A stretch of 64,000 bases of DNA from Planotetraspora kaengkrachanensis (lineage in GTDB: Bacteria > Actinomycetota > Actinomycetes > Streptosporangiales > Streptosporangiaceae): the NCBI RefSeq assembly GCF_016862895.1, contig NZ_BONV01000032.1, positions 97,858 through 161,857 on the forward strand. Direction: 5' to 3'. A program made the position numbers and the translations under genes. The notes beneath the pieces are model-generated. The model was not told the origin of the DNA. It searched no databases and was given only the letters and a program-made list of their open reading frames with translations. Positions 9,349-40,258 of this stretch are shown one piece after another (positions within the stretch are counted from its first letter, which is position 1; each line of letters begins with the position of its first letter).

Positions 9349-10467
9349 TCAGCCTCCTGAGCCCGCGCGGTTGGCGCGGATGAGTAGCCAGAGCAGAACC
9401 GGCGCGCCGAGCACGCCGGTGACGATTCCCACCGGCAGCTCGGTGCCGGGGATGAGCGTGCGCGCGATGAGGTCGGCCGACAGGACGGCGAGCGCCCCCG
9501 TCAGTCCCGACGCGACCAGAGGCGGCCAGGCCGTTCCCGCCAGGCGCTGCGCGATCTGCGGCGCGGCCAGCGCGACGAACGCGACCGGGCCGGCCGCCGC
9601 GGTGGCGAAGGCGACCAGGCCGACGCCGACCAGCAGCAGCGCGAGCCGGACCCGTTGCACCGGAGTCCCGAGACTCGTGGCCAGGTCGTCGCCGAGCTGG
9701 AGCGTCCGCATCCAGCGGCCGAGCAGCAGCGCGGCGGGCACCAGGACGGCCACGGCGACGGCGAGCGGGCCCACCTGCGGCCAGTCGCGGCCGTTGAGGT
9801 TGCCCACGAGCCAGCCCATCGCGGCCTGCGCCTGGAACCGCCCGCCGCGCGCTATCAGGTAGTCGGTCGCGCTCGTGCACATCCACGCGACGCCGACGCC
9901 CACCAGGACGATCCGGTAGCCGGTGGTCCCGCGGCGCCAGGCCAGCACGTAGACGACGAGTGCGGTGGCGAGCGCGCCGAGCAGGCCGAGCGCCTGGCTG
10001 CCGAGCCCGCCGTCCCAGCCGAGGACGATGCCGGCGACGACGGCGGTCCCCGCGCCCTCGATGATGCCGATCATGTCCGGGCTGGCCAGCGGGTTGCGGG
10101 TCATCGTCTGGAACAGGGCGCCGGAGACGGCGAACGCGACGCCGGCAAGCAGGCCCACCACGGCGCGCGGCAGCCGTAACTCCCTGACGACCAGCAGAGT
10201 TCCCGGGTCGCCCGAGCCCGTGAGGGCCTTCATCACCTCGCCCAGGCCGATCGGGTAGTCGCCGATCGTCACCCCCCAGCAGAAGACCAGGAAGGTGCCG
10301 GCTGCCAGTGCCGCGCAGACCGCGGCGAGCCTGGGCCGCAGGACGCCGGAGACGGGCGGCACGGCGAGCCGGAACGTGCGGCGGGAGGAGCCCGTGACGG
10401 CGGTGGACGAGGGGGAGGCTGACGATGCGGAGGTGGGCGACGCGGAGGGGGACGGTGTCACGCTCAC
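9349..10467 (-). CDS. Fe-siderophore ABC transporter permease (FecCD family)
   Basis: A 372-aa membrane permease with about nine or ten hydrophobic helices. The first ~50 residues are a Ser/Pro/Thr-rich cytoplasmic tail unusual in length for the family. Family landmarks are the LRLPRAVVGLLAGVAFAVSG segment, GALFQTMTRNPLASPDMIGI (the FecCD hallmark around the NPLA loop), and GPVAFVALAAPQIAQRLAG near the C-terminus, which contacts the ATPase. The GTG start at 10467 overlaps the stop of the upstream permease gene by 4 bases, so the two are translationally coupled. It would form a heterodimer with the other permease. Confidence 0.92.
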   Translation of the reverse strand: MSVTPSPSASPTSASSASPSSTAVTGSSRRTFRLAVPPVSGVLRPRLAAVCAALAAGTFLVFCWGVTIGDYPIGLGEVMKALTGSGDPGTLLVVRELRLPRAVVGLLAGVAFAVSGALFQTMTRNPLASPDMIGIIEGAGTAVVAGIVLGWDGGLGSQALGLLGALATALVVYVLAWRRGTTGYRIVLVGVGVAWMCTSATDYLIARGGRFQAQAAMGWLVGNLNGRDWPQVGPLAVAVAVLVPAALLLGRWMRTLQLGDDLATSLGTPVQRVRLALLLVGVGLVAFATAAAGPVAFVALAAPQIAQRLAGTAWPPLVASGLTGALAVLSADLIARTLIPGTELPVGIVTGVLGAPVLLWLLIRANRAGSGG

Positions 10468-11489
10468 ACCTCCGCGAGCCTGCGACGGCGCACCAGGGCG
10501 ATGAAGAAGGGTGCGCCGATGAACGCGACCAGGATCCCCGCCTGGATCTCACTCGGCCGCACGACCAGCCGCCCGATGATGTCCGCCGCGAGGACCATGC
10601 AGGGCGCGAGCACGGCGGACAGCGGCAGCAGCCATCGGTGGTCGGGGCCGACGCCGGCCTGCTGCGCGAGGACCCGCGCGACGTGCGGGACCACCAACCC
10701 GACGAACACGACGGGCCCGATGGCCACCACCGCCGCACCCGTCAGCAGGGTGACCGCGGCCACCCCCTGCAGCCGCACCAGGCCGAGCCGCCGCCCGAGC
10801 GAGGCGGCCACGTCGTCGCCGAGGGCGAGGCTGTTGAGCGCGGGCGCGCTCGACAGCGCGAGTACGGCGCCCACGACGAGGAACGGCAAGACCTGGAGCA
10901 CCACACTGGCGTCCCTGTCGGCGAGCGATCCCGCGTTCCAGAACCGGTAGCGGTTAAGCGCGTCGGGATCGGTCAGCGCGACGGCGCCCGTCAGGGAGGT
11001 CAGCAACGAGGTCACGGCGACTCCGGCCAGCGCCAGCTTCACCGGTGTCTGTCCCGAACGTCCCAGTCCGCCGAGAAGGTAGACGACCACGCTCGCCACG
11101 AGCGCGCCCGCGAAGGCGAACCAGATGGACCCGAGCAGCGACCCGACGCCCAGGAACGCGATCGACACGACGATCGCGAATGCGGCGCCCGCGCTGATCC
11201 CGAGTATCCCCGGGTCGGCGAGCGGGTTGCGGGTCAGGGCCTGCATGAGCGCGCCGGCCAGGCCGAGCGCCGCGCCGGCCGTGAGGCCGAGGGTCGTGCG
11301 CGGGATCCGCACCGACCAGATGACGTTGTCCACGCGTGCGCTCCCCGGCTGACCGAACAGCGCGCGCACCACCTCGTCGAGCGGGATGCTCAGCGCGCCG
11401 AGCGCAATCGACAGCAGGCAGAGCACCACGAGGAGGGCGGTGAGCACCGCCACGAGAAGGACGGGCCGAAGGGCCCTGCCCCGCGTCAC
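10464..11489 (-). CDS. Fe-siderophore ABC transporter permease (FecCD family)
   Basis: A 341-aa permease and the first gene of the importer operon. It carries the family landmarks RIPRTTLGLTAGAALGLAGA, LMQALTRNPLADPGILGISA and GPVVFVGLVVPHVARVLAQ. The GTG start at 11489 follows GGAGAG. The promoter region upstream contains two iron-box-like sequences shared with the divergent NRPS gene. The matching substrate-binding lipoprotein is not next to it; the likely partner is the protein at 34743-35810 beyond the NRPS. Confidence 0.92.
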   Translation of the reverse strand: MTRGRALRPVLLVAVLTALLVVLCLLSIALGALSIPLDEVVRALFGQPGSARVDNVIWSVRIPRTTLGLTAGAALGLAGALMQALTRNPLADPGILGISAGAAFAIVVSIAFLGVGSLLGSIWFAFAGALVASVVVYLLGGLGRSGQTPVKLALAGVAVTSLLTSLTGAVALTDPDALNRYRFWNAGSLADRDASVVLQVLPFLVVGAVLALSSAPALNSLALGDDVAASLGRRLGLVRLQGVAAVTLLTGAAVVAIGPVVFVGLVVPHVARVLAQQAGVGPDHRWLLPLSAVLAPCMVLAADIIGRLVVRPSEIQAGILVAFIGAPFFIALVRRRRLAEV

Positions 11490-11516
11490 CGGGCTCTCTC
11501 CAACGACTCAGCTTCC

Positions 11517-11535
11517 TTAGGTTAGGCAGGCCTTA
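11517..11535. promoter_or_regulatory. Iron-box-like site, importer-proximal
   Basis: TTAGGTTAGGCAGGCCTTA matches 15 of 19 positions of the recalled consensus. The left half is perfect and the right half is weaker. It lies 28 bases upstream of the permease start, consistent with iron control of the importer operon. Confidence 0.75.
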
Positions 11536-11562
11536 ACTCTAGCCCGGCACGGTCTTGTGTAG

Positions 11563-11581
11563 TTAGGTAACCCTTACCTTA
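11563..11581. promoter_or_regulatory. Iron box, NRPS-proximal
   Basis: TTAGGTAACCCTTACCTTA matches 14 of 19 positions of the recalled DmdR/IdeR consensus. It lies 64 bases upstream of the NRPS GTG and 27 bases from the end of the other iron box. This position argues that the NRPS gene does not extend further upstream. Confidence 0.8.
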
Positions 11582-11644
11582 GTATGTCGGGCGGTCGCGG
11601 CTTGCCGTGTCCCGTTCTGTTGAGATTGGGAGGCTTGGTCACCT

Positions 11645-34318
<22,674 letters not shown>

Positions 34319-34394
34319 GCCGACCCTCCGTCCGCAGACCCCCACCGTCCCGATGACCGTGAACGACCCGAATAGAACAAGGAGAACCACTCCC

Positions 34395-34607
34395 GTGAGC
34401 AGCAACCCCTTCGAGAACCCCGACGGCGTCTACTCGGTGCTGGTGAACGACGAGGGACAGCACAGCCTCTGGCCCGACTTCGTCGAGGTGCCCGCGGGCT
34501 GGACCGTCGCCCACGGGCCCGCCGGCCGGCAGGAGTGCCTGGACCACATCGAGGCCACCTGGACCGACATGCGCCCCACGAGCCTGATCGAGGAGCAGCG
34601 CGGCTGA
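34395..34607 (+). CDS. MbtH-family NRPS chaperone
   Basis: A 70-aa protein that binds and activates adenylation domains. It keeps the family pattern from NPFENPDG through [17 protein letters not shown] to [17 protein letters not shown], including the conserved tryptophans. The GTG start at 34395 has AAGGAG upstream. It lies 76 bases after the NRPS stop and is probably co-transcribed. It is the only MbtH protein in the window and probably serves all six A domains. Confidence 0.96.
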   Translation: MSSNPFENPDGVYSVLVNDEGQHSLWPDFVEVPAGWTVAHGPAGRQECLDHIEATWTDMRPTSLIEEQRG

Positions 34608-34654
34608 CCACGCCGATGCCGGCGAGCGGCCGGCGCACGCCAGGCAGACATGCA

Positions 34655-34688
34655 GAGGGGCCGGGCCGCGATCGCGGCCCGGCCCCTC
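34655..34688. terminator. Strong bidirectional terminator hairpin
   Basis: A perfect 34-base palindrome from GAGGGGCC (34655) to GGCCCCTC (34688), centred at 34671/34672. It lies between the mbtH stop and the stop of the convergent binding-protein gene. No long T-run follows, as is common for actinomycete terminators. Confidence 0.85.
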
Positions 34689-34742
34689 TCGGTTTCCCTG
34701 CGCCGGAGGCGAGGCTCAGGGAGACCGGCTCATGGGGGTGGG

Positions 34743-35810
34743 TCAGGAGGCGGCCTGCTCCACCGGCGTCGCGGGGTCGCCGTCCACGGCCGCCGCGAGT
34801 TGCGGCACCAGCTTGTCGAGCGTGTACGGCAGGCTCAGCACCGACACGAACGAGATGGCGTTGCCGTAGTCACCGGTTTCCTGGATGTAGACCTCGCGGC
34901 CCTGCTTGACCACGTTCAGGTCGCCGTACAGCTTGTCCGCGTGGAGGGTGGCGGAGTCCTTGGCGGGGTCGGAGACGATCCACACGATCGCGCCGGTGTC
35001 GAGCAGGTCGGTGCGCTCCTTGCTGATGTTGGCGCCGAACTCGTCCCCGACGACGGCGTCCAGGTCGGAGGGCAGCGTGAAGCCGAGCGAGGTGAGCACC
35101 CGCGACCGGTTGTCCTGGCTGCCGTAGACGAAGATCCCCTCGTACGGCGTGGCCATCACGGCCGTGGCCTTCGCGAACTCGGGGTGCTCCTGCTGCGCGG
35201 CGCTGAAACGGGCCTCGACGTCGGCGACGAGCTTGCCCGCCTCGGCCTTCTTGCCGAGCGCGGTGCCGATGGTCTCGGTCTGCTGCTGCCACGGGACGCC
35301 GTAGTCGGCGAACTGCCCGGGCTGCGCCACCACCGGGGCGATCTTCGTGAGCAGGTCGTACTGGTCCTTCGTCAGCCCGGAGTAGAGGGCGAGGATCAGG
35401 TCGGGCCGCAGGGCGGCGATCTTCTCGACCTGGGGTCCGGTGCCGGTGTCCTTGAGCACGGTCGGGGCGGGCGACGTGCCCAGCTTGTCCGCGGCCCACG
35501 GCCCGACGGCGCCCTTGTAGCCGCCGATCCACTCGGTCGTCCCGACCGGGACCTTGCCGAGGGCCAGCACGGCGTCCTGGTCGGTCAGGCCCACGGTGAC
35601 GATCCGCTGGGGCTCGGCCGGGATGGTGGTGGACCCGAACTTGTGCTGGATCGTCACCGGGAAGGCGCCGGTCTGCGGCGCGGACGCCGAGGGCTGCCCG
35701 GAGGCGGCGCCGGTGGTGCCGGTGCCCGAACCGCACGCGGCGGCGCCGAGCAGGAGCAGGCCGGAGGCGAGTGCCGCCACGAGCCGGGTGCCTCTCAGGG
35801 AGCGGAACAT
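34743..35810 (-). CDS. Fe-siderophore-binding lipoprotein (ABC importer substrate-binding protein)
   Basis: A 355-aa extracytoplasmic protein of the Peripla_BP_2 (FepB/FhuD-like) family. The signal peptide is MFRSLRG, then a hydrophobic stretch, and then LGAAAC as lipobox. Ligand-domain features are [37 protein letters not shown] and the LFVYGSQ-like strand near the middle. I chose the ATG at 35810 because AAGGG precedes it by 7 bases; an ATG at 35825 is also possible. It is the last gene of the operon with the two ABC half-transporters. It most likely captures the ferric siderophore for the permeases at 9349-11489, though it could also serve the half-transporter pair. Confidence 0.9.
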   Translation of the reverse strand: MFRSLRGTRLVAALASGLLLLGAAACGSGTGTTGAASGQPSASAPQTGAFPVTIQHKFGSTTIPAEPQRIVTVGLTDQDAVLALGKVPVGTTEWIGGYKGAVGPWAADKLGTSPAPTVLKDTGTGPQVEKIAALRPDLILALYSGLTKDQYDLLTKIAPVVAQPGQFADYGVPWQQQTETIGTALGKKAEAGKLVADVEARFSAAQQEHPEFAKATAVMATPYEGIFVYGSQDNRSRVLTSLGFTLPSDLDAVVGDEFGANISKERTDLLDTGAIVWIVSDPAKDSATLHADKLYGDLNVVKQGREVYIQETGDYGNAISFVSVLSLPYTLDKLVPQLAAAVDGDPATPVEQAAS

Positions 35811-35830
35811 CACAAAGCCCTTCATGTCGG

Positions 35831-37714
35831 TTACGGATTGGTCGTGTTGTGCTGGGGGTCGTGGTTCGCGGGGCGGGAGGCGCCGGGCAGGTGGCGGGCG
35901 CGGGTGTCCGACCATGCCTCCCAGAGCGCGGCGTATCGTCCGCCCGCGGCCCGCAGTTCGTCGTGTGCGCCGATCTCGACGATCCGGCCGGCGTCCATGA
36001 CGACGACGCGGTCGGCGGTCGCCGCCTGGGTCAGGCGGTGCGCGACGACCAGGGCGGTGCGGCCCTCGATCGCCCGTCCCGCGGCCGTCTCCAGGGCGCG
36101 CGCGCCCGTGCTGCCCGCCTCGGCCGTCGCCTCGTCGAGGACCGCGACCGGCGGGTCGGCCAGGATGAGGCGGGCGAGCGCGATCTGCTGGACCTGCGTG
36201 GGAGTGAGACGGTGACCGCCTTCGCCCACCACGGTCCCGATGCCGTCGGGCAGCGCCTCGGCCCAGTCGAGCGCGTCCACCCGGGTGAGCGCCGCACGCA
36301 GGTCGTCGTCGGTGGCGCCGGGCCTGGCCAGCCGCAGGTCGTCGGCGAGGGGGCCCGCGAAGACGTGCACCTCCTGGGTGACCAGGGCGACCGGGCGGCC
36401 GTCGTCGGAGGCGACCGCCAGCCGTACCGTTCCGGTGGCCGGGCGGTGCACTCCCGCGACGAGCTTGGCGAGCGTGGTCTTGCCCGCGCCGCTCGCCCCG
36501 ACCAGGGCGACGCGTTCGCCGGCTCTCAGGACGAGGTCGACGTCGTGGAGCACGGGCCGGTCCGGTTCGTAGGCGTGCCCGAGGCCGGACACCGTCACGG
36601 CCGCCTCGCCGTCCGGGTGCGGAGCCGTGTCCTGTTCTGCGGACCCGTCCGCGCGGCCGGGCTCGTGCGCTTCGGCGGGCGCGGCGGTCACGCCGACCAG
36701 CCGCGCGAGGCTCGCACCCGCCGACTGGGCGTCGTCGATCAGGACGAGCGCGGAGTTGATCGGGCCGAAGAGACCGTGGAAGTACAGCGCGGCGGCCGTC
36801 GCCGTCCCGATGGACGCGGACCCGTCGCGGACCAGCAGGAAACCGGCGACCAGCACGGCCGCCAGGCCGATGTACTCGGCCACGTGCAGGCGGCTGTAGA
36901 ACCGGAGCACCAGCCGCACGCCCCGCATCGTCAGCTCGACCGCCGACCAGGAGCGCCGGGTGACCTGCTCGACGTGCTCGGCCTCCAGCCGGAACGCCCG
37001 GACCGTGGCGGCGCCGCCGATGGTGTCCAGCAACTGCTGCTGCTGGGCGCCGGCGGCCACGCGCTGCCGGGCGTAGAGGGGGACGGCGTTGCGCACGTAC
37101 CAGCGGGCCGTGTGCGCCTGGACCGGCACCGCGAGCAGCGCCGCGACGAGGAAGCGCCAGTCGAGCACGGCCAGGGCCACCAGCGTGAGGGCGATGGACA
37201 GCACCGAACGGGCCAGTTCGGGCAGCGCGGTCCGCACCGCATCGGCGACCTGCGAGACGTCGGCGGTCACCCGTGCGGTGAGGTCGCCGGAACCGGCCTT
37301 CTCGACCCGTTCGAGCGGCAGCCGCAGCGCCCGGTCGACGAAACGTTCACGCAGGCGCGCGAGCACGGTCTCGCCGAGTCTCGAGACCAGCGACAGTCCC
37401 AGTGCGGTGGTGACCCCCTGCGCGACCGCGACGAGAGCCAGGAGCACCACGGGAAGCGTCAGCGCGCCGGCGGGGTGCCGCTCCGCGACGAGGTCCACGA
37501 TGCGCCCGAGCAGCGGCTGTGTGACCAGCCCCACGGCGGTCGCCCCGACCATCACGGCGAATCCGGCGGCGGCCAGCCTCCGGTGCGGGCGCAGCAGGTC
37601 GCGTACGGCGGCGCGCGTCTCGGCCGGGGTCGCGGTCGGCAGCAGTTCGCGGGACGGCTCGTCCGCCGGCTTGTCCGTCTGTTCGTCTGTCGGCTTGTCC
37701 GTCGGCGCCGTCAT
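35831..37714 (-). CDS. ABC half-transporter (TMD-NBD) B: Walker A/B intact, signature motif lost
   Basis: A 627-aa membrane protein with an N-terminal six-helix exporter-type membrane domain (about residues 50-330) and a C-terminal nucleotide-binding domain. Walker A is GASGAGKTT, Walker B is [10 protein letters not shown], and the H-loop is VVAHRL. The ABC signature LSGGQ is replaced by LTPTQVQQ. The first 25 residues are an unusual [12 protein letters not shown] repeat. The ATG overlaps the stop of the preceding half-transporter gene (ATGA), and the binding-protein gene starts about 20 bases after its stop. It is expected to form a heterodimer with the product of 37711-39411. The role is siderophore export, or IrtAB-like import; context cannot decide between them. 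Confidence 0.9.
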   Translation of the reverse strand: MTAPTDKPTDEQTDKPADEPSRELLPTATPAETRAAVRDLLRPHRRLAAAGFAVMVGATAVGLVTQPLLGRIVDLVAERHPAGALTLPVVLLALVAVAQGVTTALGLSLVSRLGETVLARLRERFVDRALRLPLERVEKAGSGDLTARVTADVSQVADAVRTALPELARSVLSIALTLVALAVLDWRFLVAALLAVPVQAHTARWYVRNAVPLYARQRVAAGAQQQQLLDTIGGAATVRAFRLEAEHVEQVTRRSWSAVELTMRGVRLVLRFYSRLHVAEYIGLAAVLVAGFLLVRDGSASIGTATAAALYFHGLFGPINSALVLIDDAQSAGASLARLVGVTAAPAEAHEPGRADGSAEQDTAPHPDGEAAVTVSGLGHAYEPDRPVLHDVDLVLRAGERVALVGASGAGKTTLAKLVAGVHRPATGTVRLAVASDDGRPVALVTQEVHVFAGPLADDLRLARPGATDDDLRAALTRVDALDWAEALPDGIGTVVGEGGHRLTPTQVQQIALARLILADPPVAVLDEATAEAGSTGARALETAAGRAIEGRTALVVAHRLTQAATADRVVVMDAGRIVEIGAHDELRAAGGRYAALWEAWSDTRARHLPGASRPANHDPQHNTTNP

Positions 37715-39411
37715 GCGAGCACCGCCGTCCGGTAGGCGGCGTGCCGTTCGACGAGGTCGGCGTGCGGGCCGGTGTCGGCGATCCTGCCGCCGTCGAGGAG
37801 CGCCACCCGGTCGGCGACCGCGAGCAGAGCGGGGCTGGTGGTGACGAGGATCGTGGTCCGCCCGCGCCGCAGCTCGCGGACCCCGGCCGCGATCCGCGCC
37901 TCCGTGACCGCGTCGACCGCGGTGGTCGGGTCGTGCACCACGAGCACCGGCCGGTCGGCGGCCAGGGCCCGGGCGAGGGCGACGCGCTGGCGCTGGCCGC
38001 CGGACAGGGACCGTCCCCGCTCGCTGACCGCCGCGTCAACGCCCCGTGGCACGGCCAGCGCGACCTCGTCGGCCCCGGCGGCGGCCATGGCCGCCAGGAC
38101 GGCCTCAGGATCGGCAGCGGAGGCCGCGGAGGCGACGTTGCCGTGCAGGGTGCCCTCGAAGAGGTCGGCGTCGTGCTCGGCCACCAGCATCGCCGTACGG
38201 ACGTCCGCCGGGTCGAGGTCGCGCAGCGGCACGCCGTCGAGCTCGATCACTCCCGTGTCGGGGTCGGTCTGCCTGCTCAGACAGCGAAGCAGGGCGGCGG
38301 CGTCCGCCGGGTCGGTCGCGGCCACGCCGAGCACCTCGCCGGGGGCGACGTCGAGGTCGAGGTCGCGCAGCGGGCCGTGGCCGACGCCGCGCAGGCGTAG
38401 CGCGCCGCGCAACCGCTCGGGCAGTCTCGCCCCGCCGGGCTCGACGCCTGGCGGCGCGGCGAGAACTCCGGCGATGCGCGCGGCGGACGCCCTGGCCTGC
38501 GCGAAGTCGGCGTTGACCCAGGAGAACACCTCCAGCGGGCCGAGCAGGAAGAGCGCGAGTCCCACCGCGGACACAAGCTGGCCCAGGCTGATGTCGCCGT
38601 CGACGGCGAGCCGGCCGCCCACCAGCGCGACCACGGCGATGAAGACGCCGGTCAGGGTGAGGACCATGCCGTTCTGCACGGCTTCCGCGCGGGCCGCCCG
38701 CAACGTCGCGACCAGCGAGTCGCGGCTGGTGCGCCGGTAGCGGGCGACGGCGGCGGACTCCGCGCCGATCCCCTTGAGCACGCGCAGGCCGGTCACCAGG
38801 TCGGCGGCGACGCCGGACGCGTGTGCGGCGCGCTCCTGCTCGGCCTCGCTGCGGCGTTCCAGGGGCTTGCTCAGCAGGTGCCCGGCCCACAGGAGGACGG
38901 GGGTGCCGAGGAGCACGACCAGGCCGAGCGGGATCGAGATCCGCAGCAGGACCACGGCTGCGACGAGCAGGCCCATGAGCGCCGAGAATCCGAACATCAC
39001 GGCCATGGCCACCGTGCCGACCCGCTTGGCGTCCTCGGTCGCGATGCTGGTCAGGGCGCCGGGCAGCCGTCCCTCCTCCGCGCCGCCGCGCGGGTCGACG
39101 ACCCGGGTCACGAGCCGCACGCGGAGGAGGTGCGCGGCCTGTTCCGCGGCGCGTTCCCCGGCCCGGGTGCCGAACCGGAAGCTGAACGACAGCCCCACGT
39201 AGACGACGGCGAGCACGGCCAGCCAGACGAGGAGCGACACCGCGTCGCCGCCGGCGACCGCCTGGTCGATCACGACGCCGATGAGGACGGGGACGAGCGC
39301 CTCGCCGGCCTGATGTCCGGCTCCCAGCAGCGATCCCAGGGCGACGTCGCGCCGTTGTCCCTTGATCGCCTGTCTCAGGACGTCACGTCCCGAGGGACCT
39401 GAACCACCCAC
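37711..39411 (-). CDS. ABC half-transporter (TMD-NBD) A: signature motif intact, Walker A/B lost
   Basis: A 566-aa partner of half-transporter B. The membrane domain occupies about residues 1-300. In the nucleotide-binding domain the Walker A position reads GVAATDPADAAAL, with no GxxGxGKS/T. Walker B reads VLVVHDPTTAVD (Asp-Glu changed to His-Asp), and the H-loop His is lost (LVTTSP). The signature LSGGQRQRVALARAL is perfect. I chose the GTG at 39411, with GGAGGA 6-7 bases upstream, over the GTG at 39417. Two iron-box-like sequences lie 27-60 bases upstream, so this three-gene operon is iron-regulated. It is probably catalytically dependent on its partner. Confidence 0.9.
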   Translation of the reverse strand: MGGSGPSGRDVLRQAIKGQRRDVALGSLLGAGHQAGEALVPVLIGVVIDQAVAGGDAVSLLVWLAVLAVVYVGLSFSFRFGTRAGERAAEQAAHLLRVRLVTRVVDPRGGAEEGRLPGALTSIATEDAKRVGTVAMAVMFGFSALMGLLVAAVVLLRISIPLGLVVLLGTPVLLWAGHLLSKPLERRSEAEQERAAHASGVAADLVTGLRVLKGIGAESAAVARYRRTSRDSLVATLRAARAEAVQNGMVLTLTGVFIAVVALVGGRLAVDGDISLGQLVSAVGLALFLLGPLEVFSWVNADFAQARASAARIAGVLAAPPGVEPGGARLPERLRGALRLRGVGHGPLRDLDLDVAPGEVLGVAATDPADAAALLRCLSRQTDPDTGVIELDGVPLRDLDPADVRTAMLVAEHDADLFEGTLHGNVASAASAADPEAVLAAMAAAGADEVALAVPRGVDAAVSERGRSLSGGQRQRVALARALAADRPVLVVHDPTTAVDAVTEARIAAGVRELRRGRTTILVTTSPALLAVADRVALLDGGRIADTGPHADLVERHAAYRTAVLA

Positions 39412-39437
39412 CCGCACTCCTCCAGGTCCGGCAAAAT

Positions 39438-39456
39438 TTAGGTAAGGCTATTCTAA
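39438..39456. promoter_or_regulatory. Iron box upstream of the half-transporter operon
   Basis: TTAGGTAAGGCTATTCTAA matches 16 of 19 positions of the recalled DmdR/IdeR consensus, the best match in the window. It lies 27 bases upstream of the chosen GTG of half-transporter A. Confidence 0.8.
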
Positions 39457-39471
39457 GTAAGGGTTACCTGA
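39453..39471. promoter_or_regulatory. Second, overlapping iron-box-like site
   Basis: CTAAGTAAGGGTTACCTGA matches about 13 of 19 consensus positions and overlaps the first box by 4 bases. Tandem overlapping boxes can bind two dimer pairs of a DtxR-family repressor. It is 95 bases from the divergent response-regulator start. Confidence 0.6.
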
Positions 39472-39565
39472 CCAGCCGGGTCTCGCCGCGTCTCGCCGTG
39501 GTCGGATCCCGCGTACGGCAGCGGCTTTGAGCGGAAATTGAGGATCGTCAGGTAGACCCTGAGAC

Positions 39566-40258
39566 ATGGATCGGGCCGCCAAGGTTCTCGTCGTCGACGA
39601 CGAGCCGAACATCCGCACCCTGCTGTCCCAGACGCTCCGACTGGTGTCCTTCGAGGTGAGAACGGCCGAGAGTGGTTCGCAGGCGCTGACCGCTGTCAGG
39701 GAGTTCGAGCCCGACATCGTGGTCCTCGACGTGATGCTGCCCGACTTCGACGGGTTCGAGGTGGCGCGGCGGCTGGGCGAGGTCCCCGTGTTGTTCCTGA
39801 CCGCGCGGGACACGGTGGAGGACCGGGTCCAGGGGCTGAGCATCGGCGCGGACGACTACGTCGCCAAGCCGTTCAGCCTGGAGGAGGTCGTCCTGCGGAT
39901 CCGTGCGATCCTGCGCAGGAGCCGCGTGGCCGAGCCCGCCCGGGGCAACGTCCTGTCCTACGCCGACCTGGAGCTGGACCCGGACGCCCACGAGGTCCGG
40001 CGGGCCGGGACGCTCGTCGACCTGTCGCCCACCGAGTTCAACCTGCTGGCCTACCTGCTCGCCAACGCGGGACGCGTGGTGAGCAAGGCACAGATCCTCG
40101 ACCGGGTCTGGCGCTACGACTTCGACGGCGACTCCAGCATCGTCGAGTCGTACGTCTACTACCTGCGCAAAAAGATTGACAAATGGGATCCGCCGCTGAT
40201 CCAGACCGTGCGCGGGGTCGGCTACACGCTCAAGCTGCCGCGGAAGGGCGACTCGTGA
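39566..40258 (+). CDS. OmpR/PhoB-family response regulator
   Basis: A 230-aa two-component regulator. The receiver domain (1-120) has the acidic pair Asp11-Asp12, the phospho-acceptor Asp55 in IVVLDVMLPD, Thr in VLFLTARD, and Lys in DDYVAKPF. The winged-helix domain (about 135-226) has the ELDPDAHEVRR strand and the RVWRYDFDGDSSIVESYVYY recognition region, typical of OmpR/PhoB. It opens a six-gene operon, and the kinase gene overlaps its stop by 4 bases. It probably autoregulates the efflux-type genes downstream. The signal is unknown. Confidence 0.95.
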   Translation: MDRAAKVLVVDDEPNIRTLLSQTLRLVSFEVRTAESGSQALTAVREFEPDIVVLDVMLPDFDGFEVARRLGEVPVLFLTARDTVEDRVQGLSIGADDYVAKPFSLEEVVLRIRAILRRSRVAEPARGNVLSYADLELDPDAHEVRRAGTLVDLSPTEFNLLAYLLANAGRVVSKAQILDRVWRYDFDGDSSIVESYVYYLRKKIDKWDPPLIQTVRGVGYTLKLPRKGDS

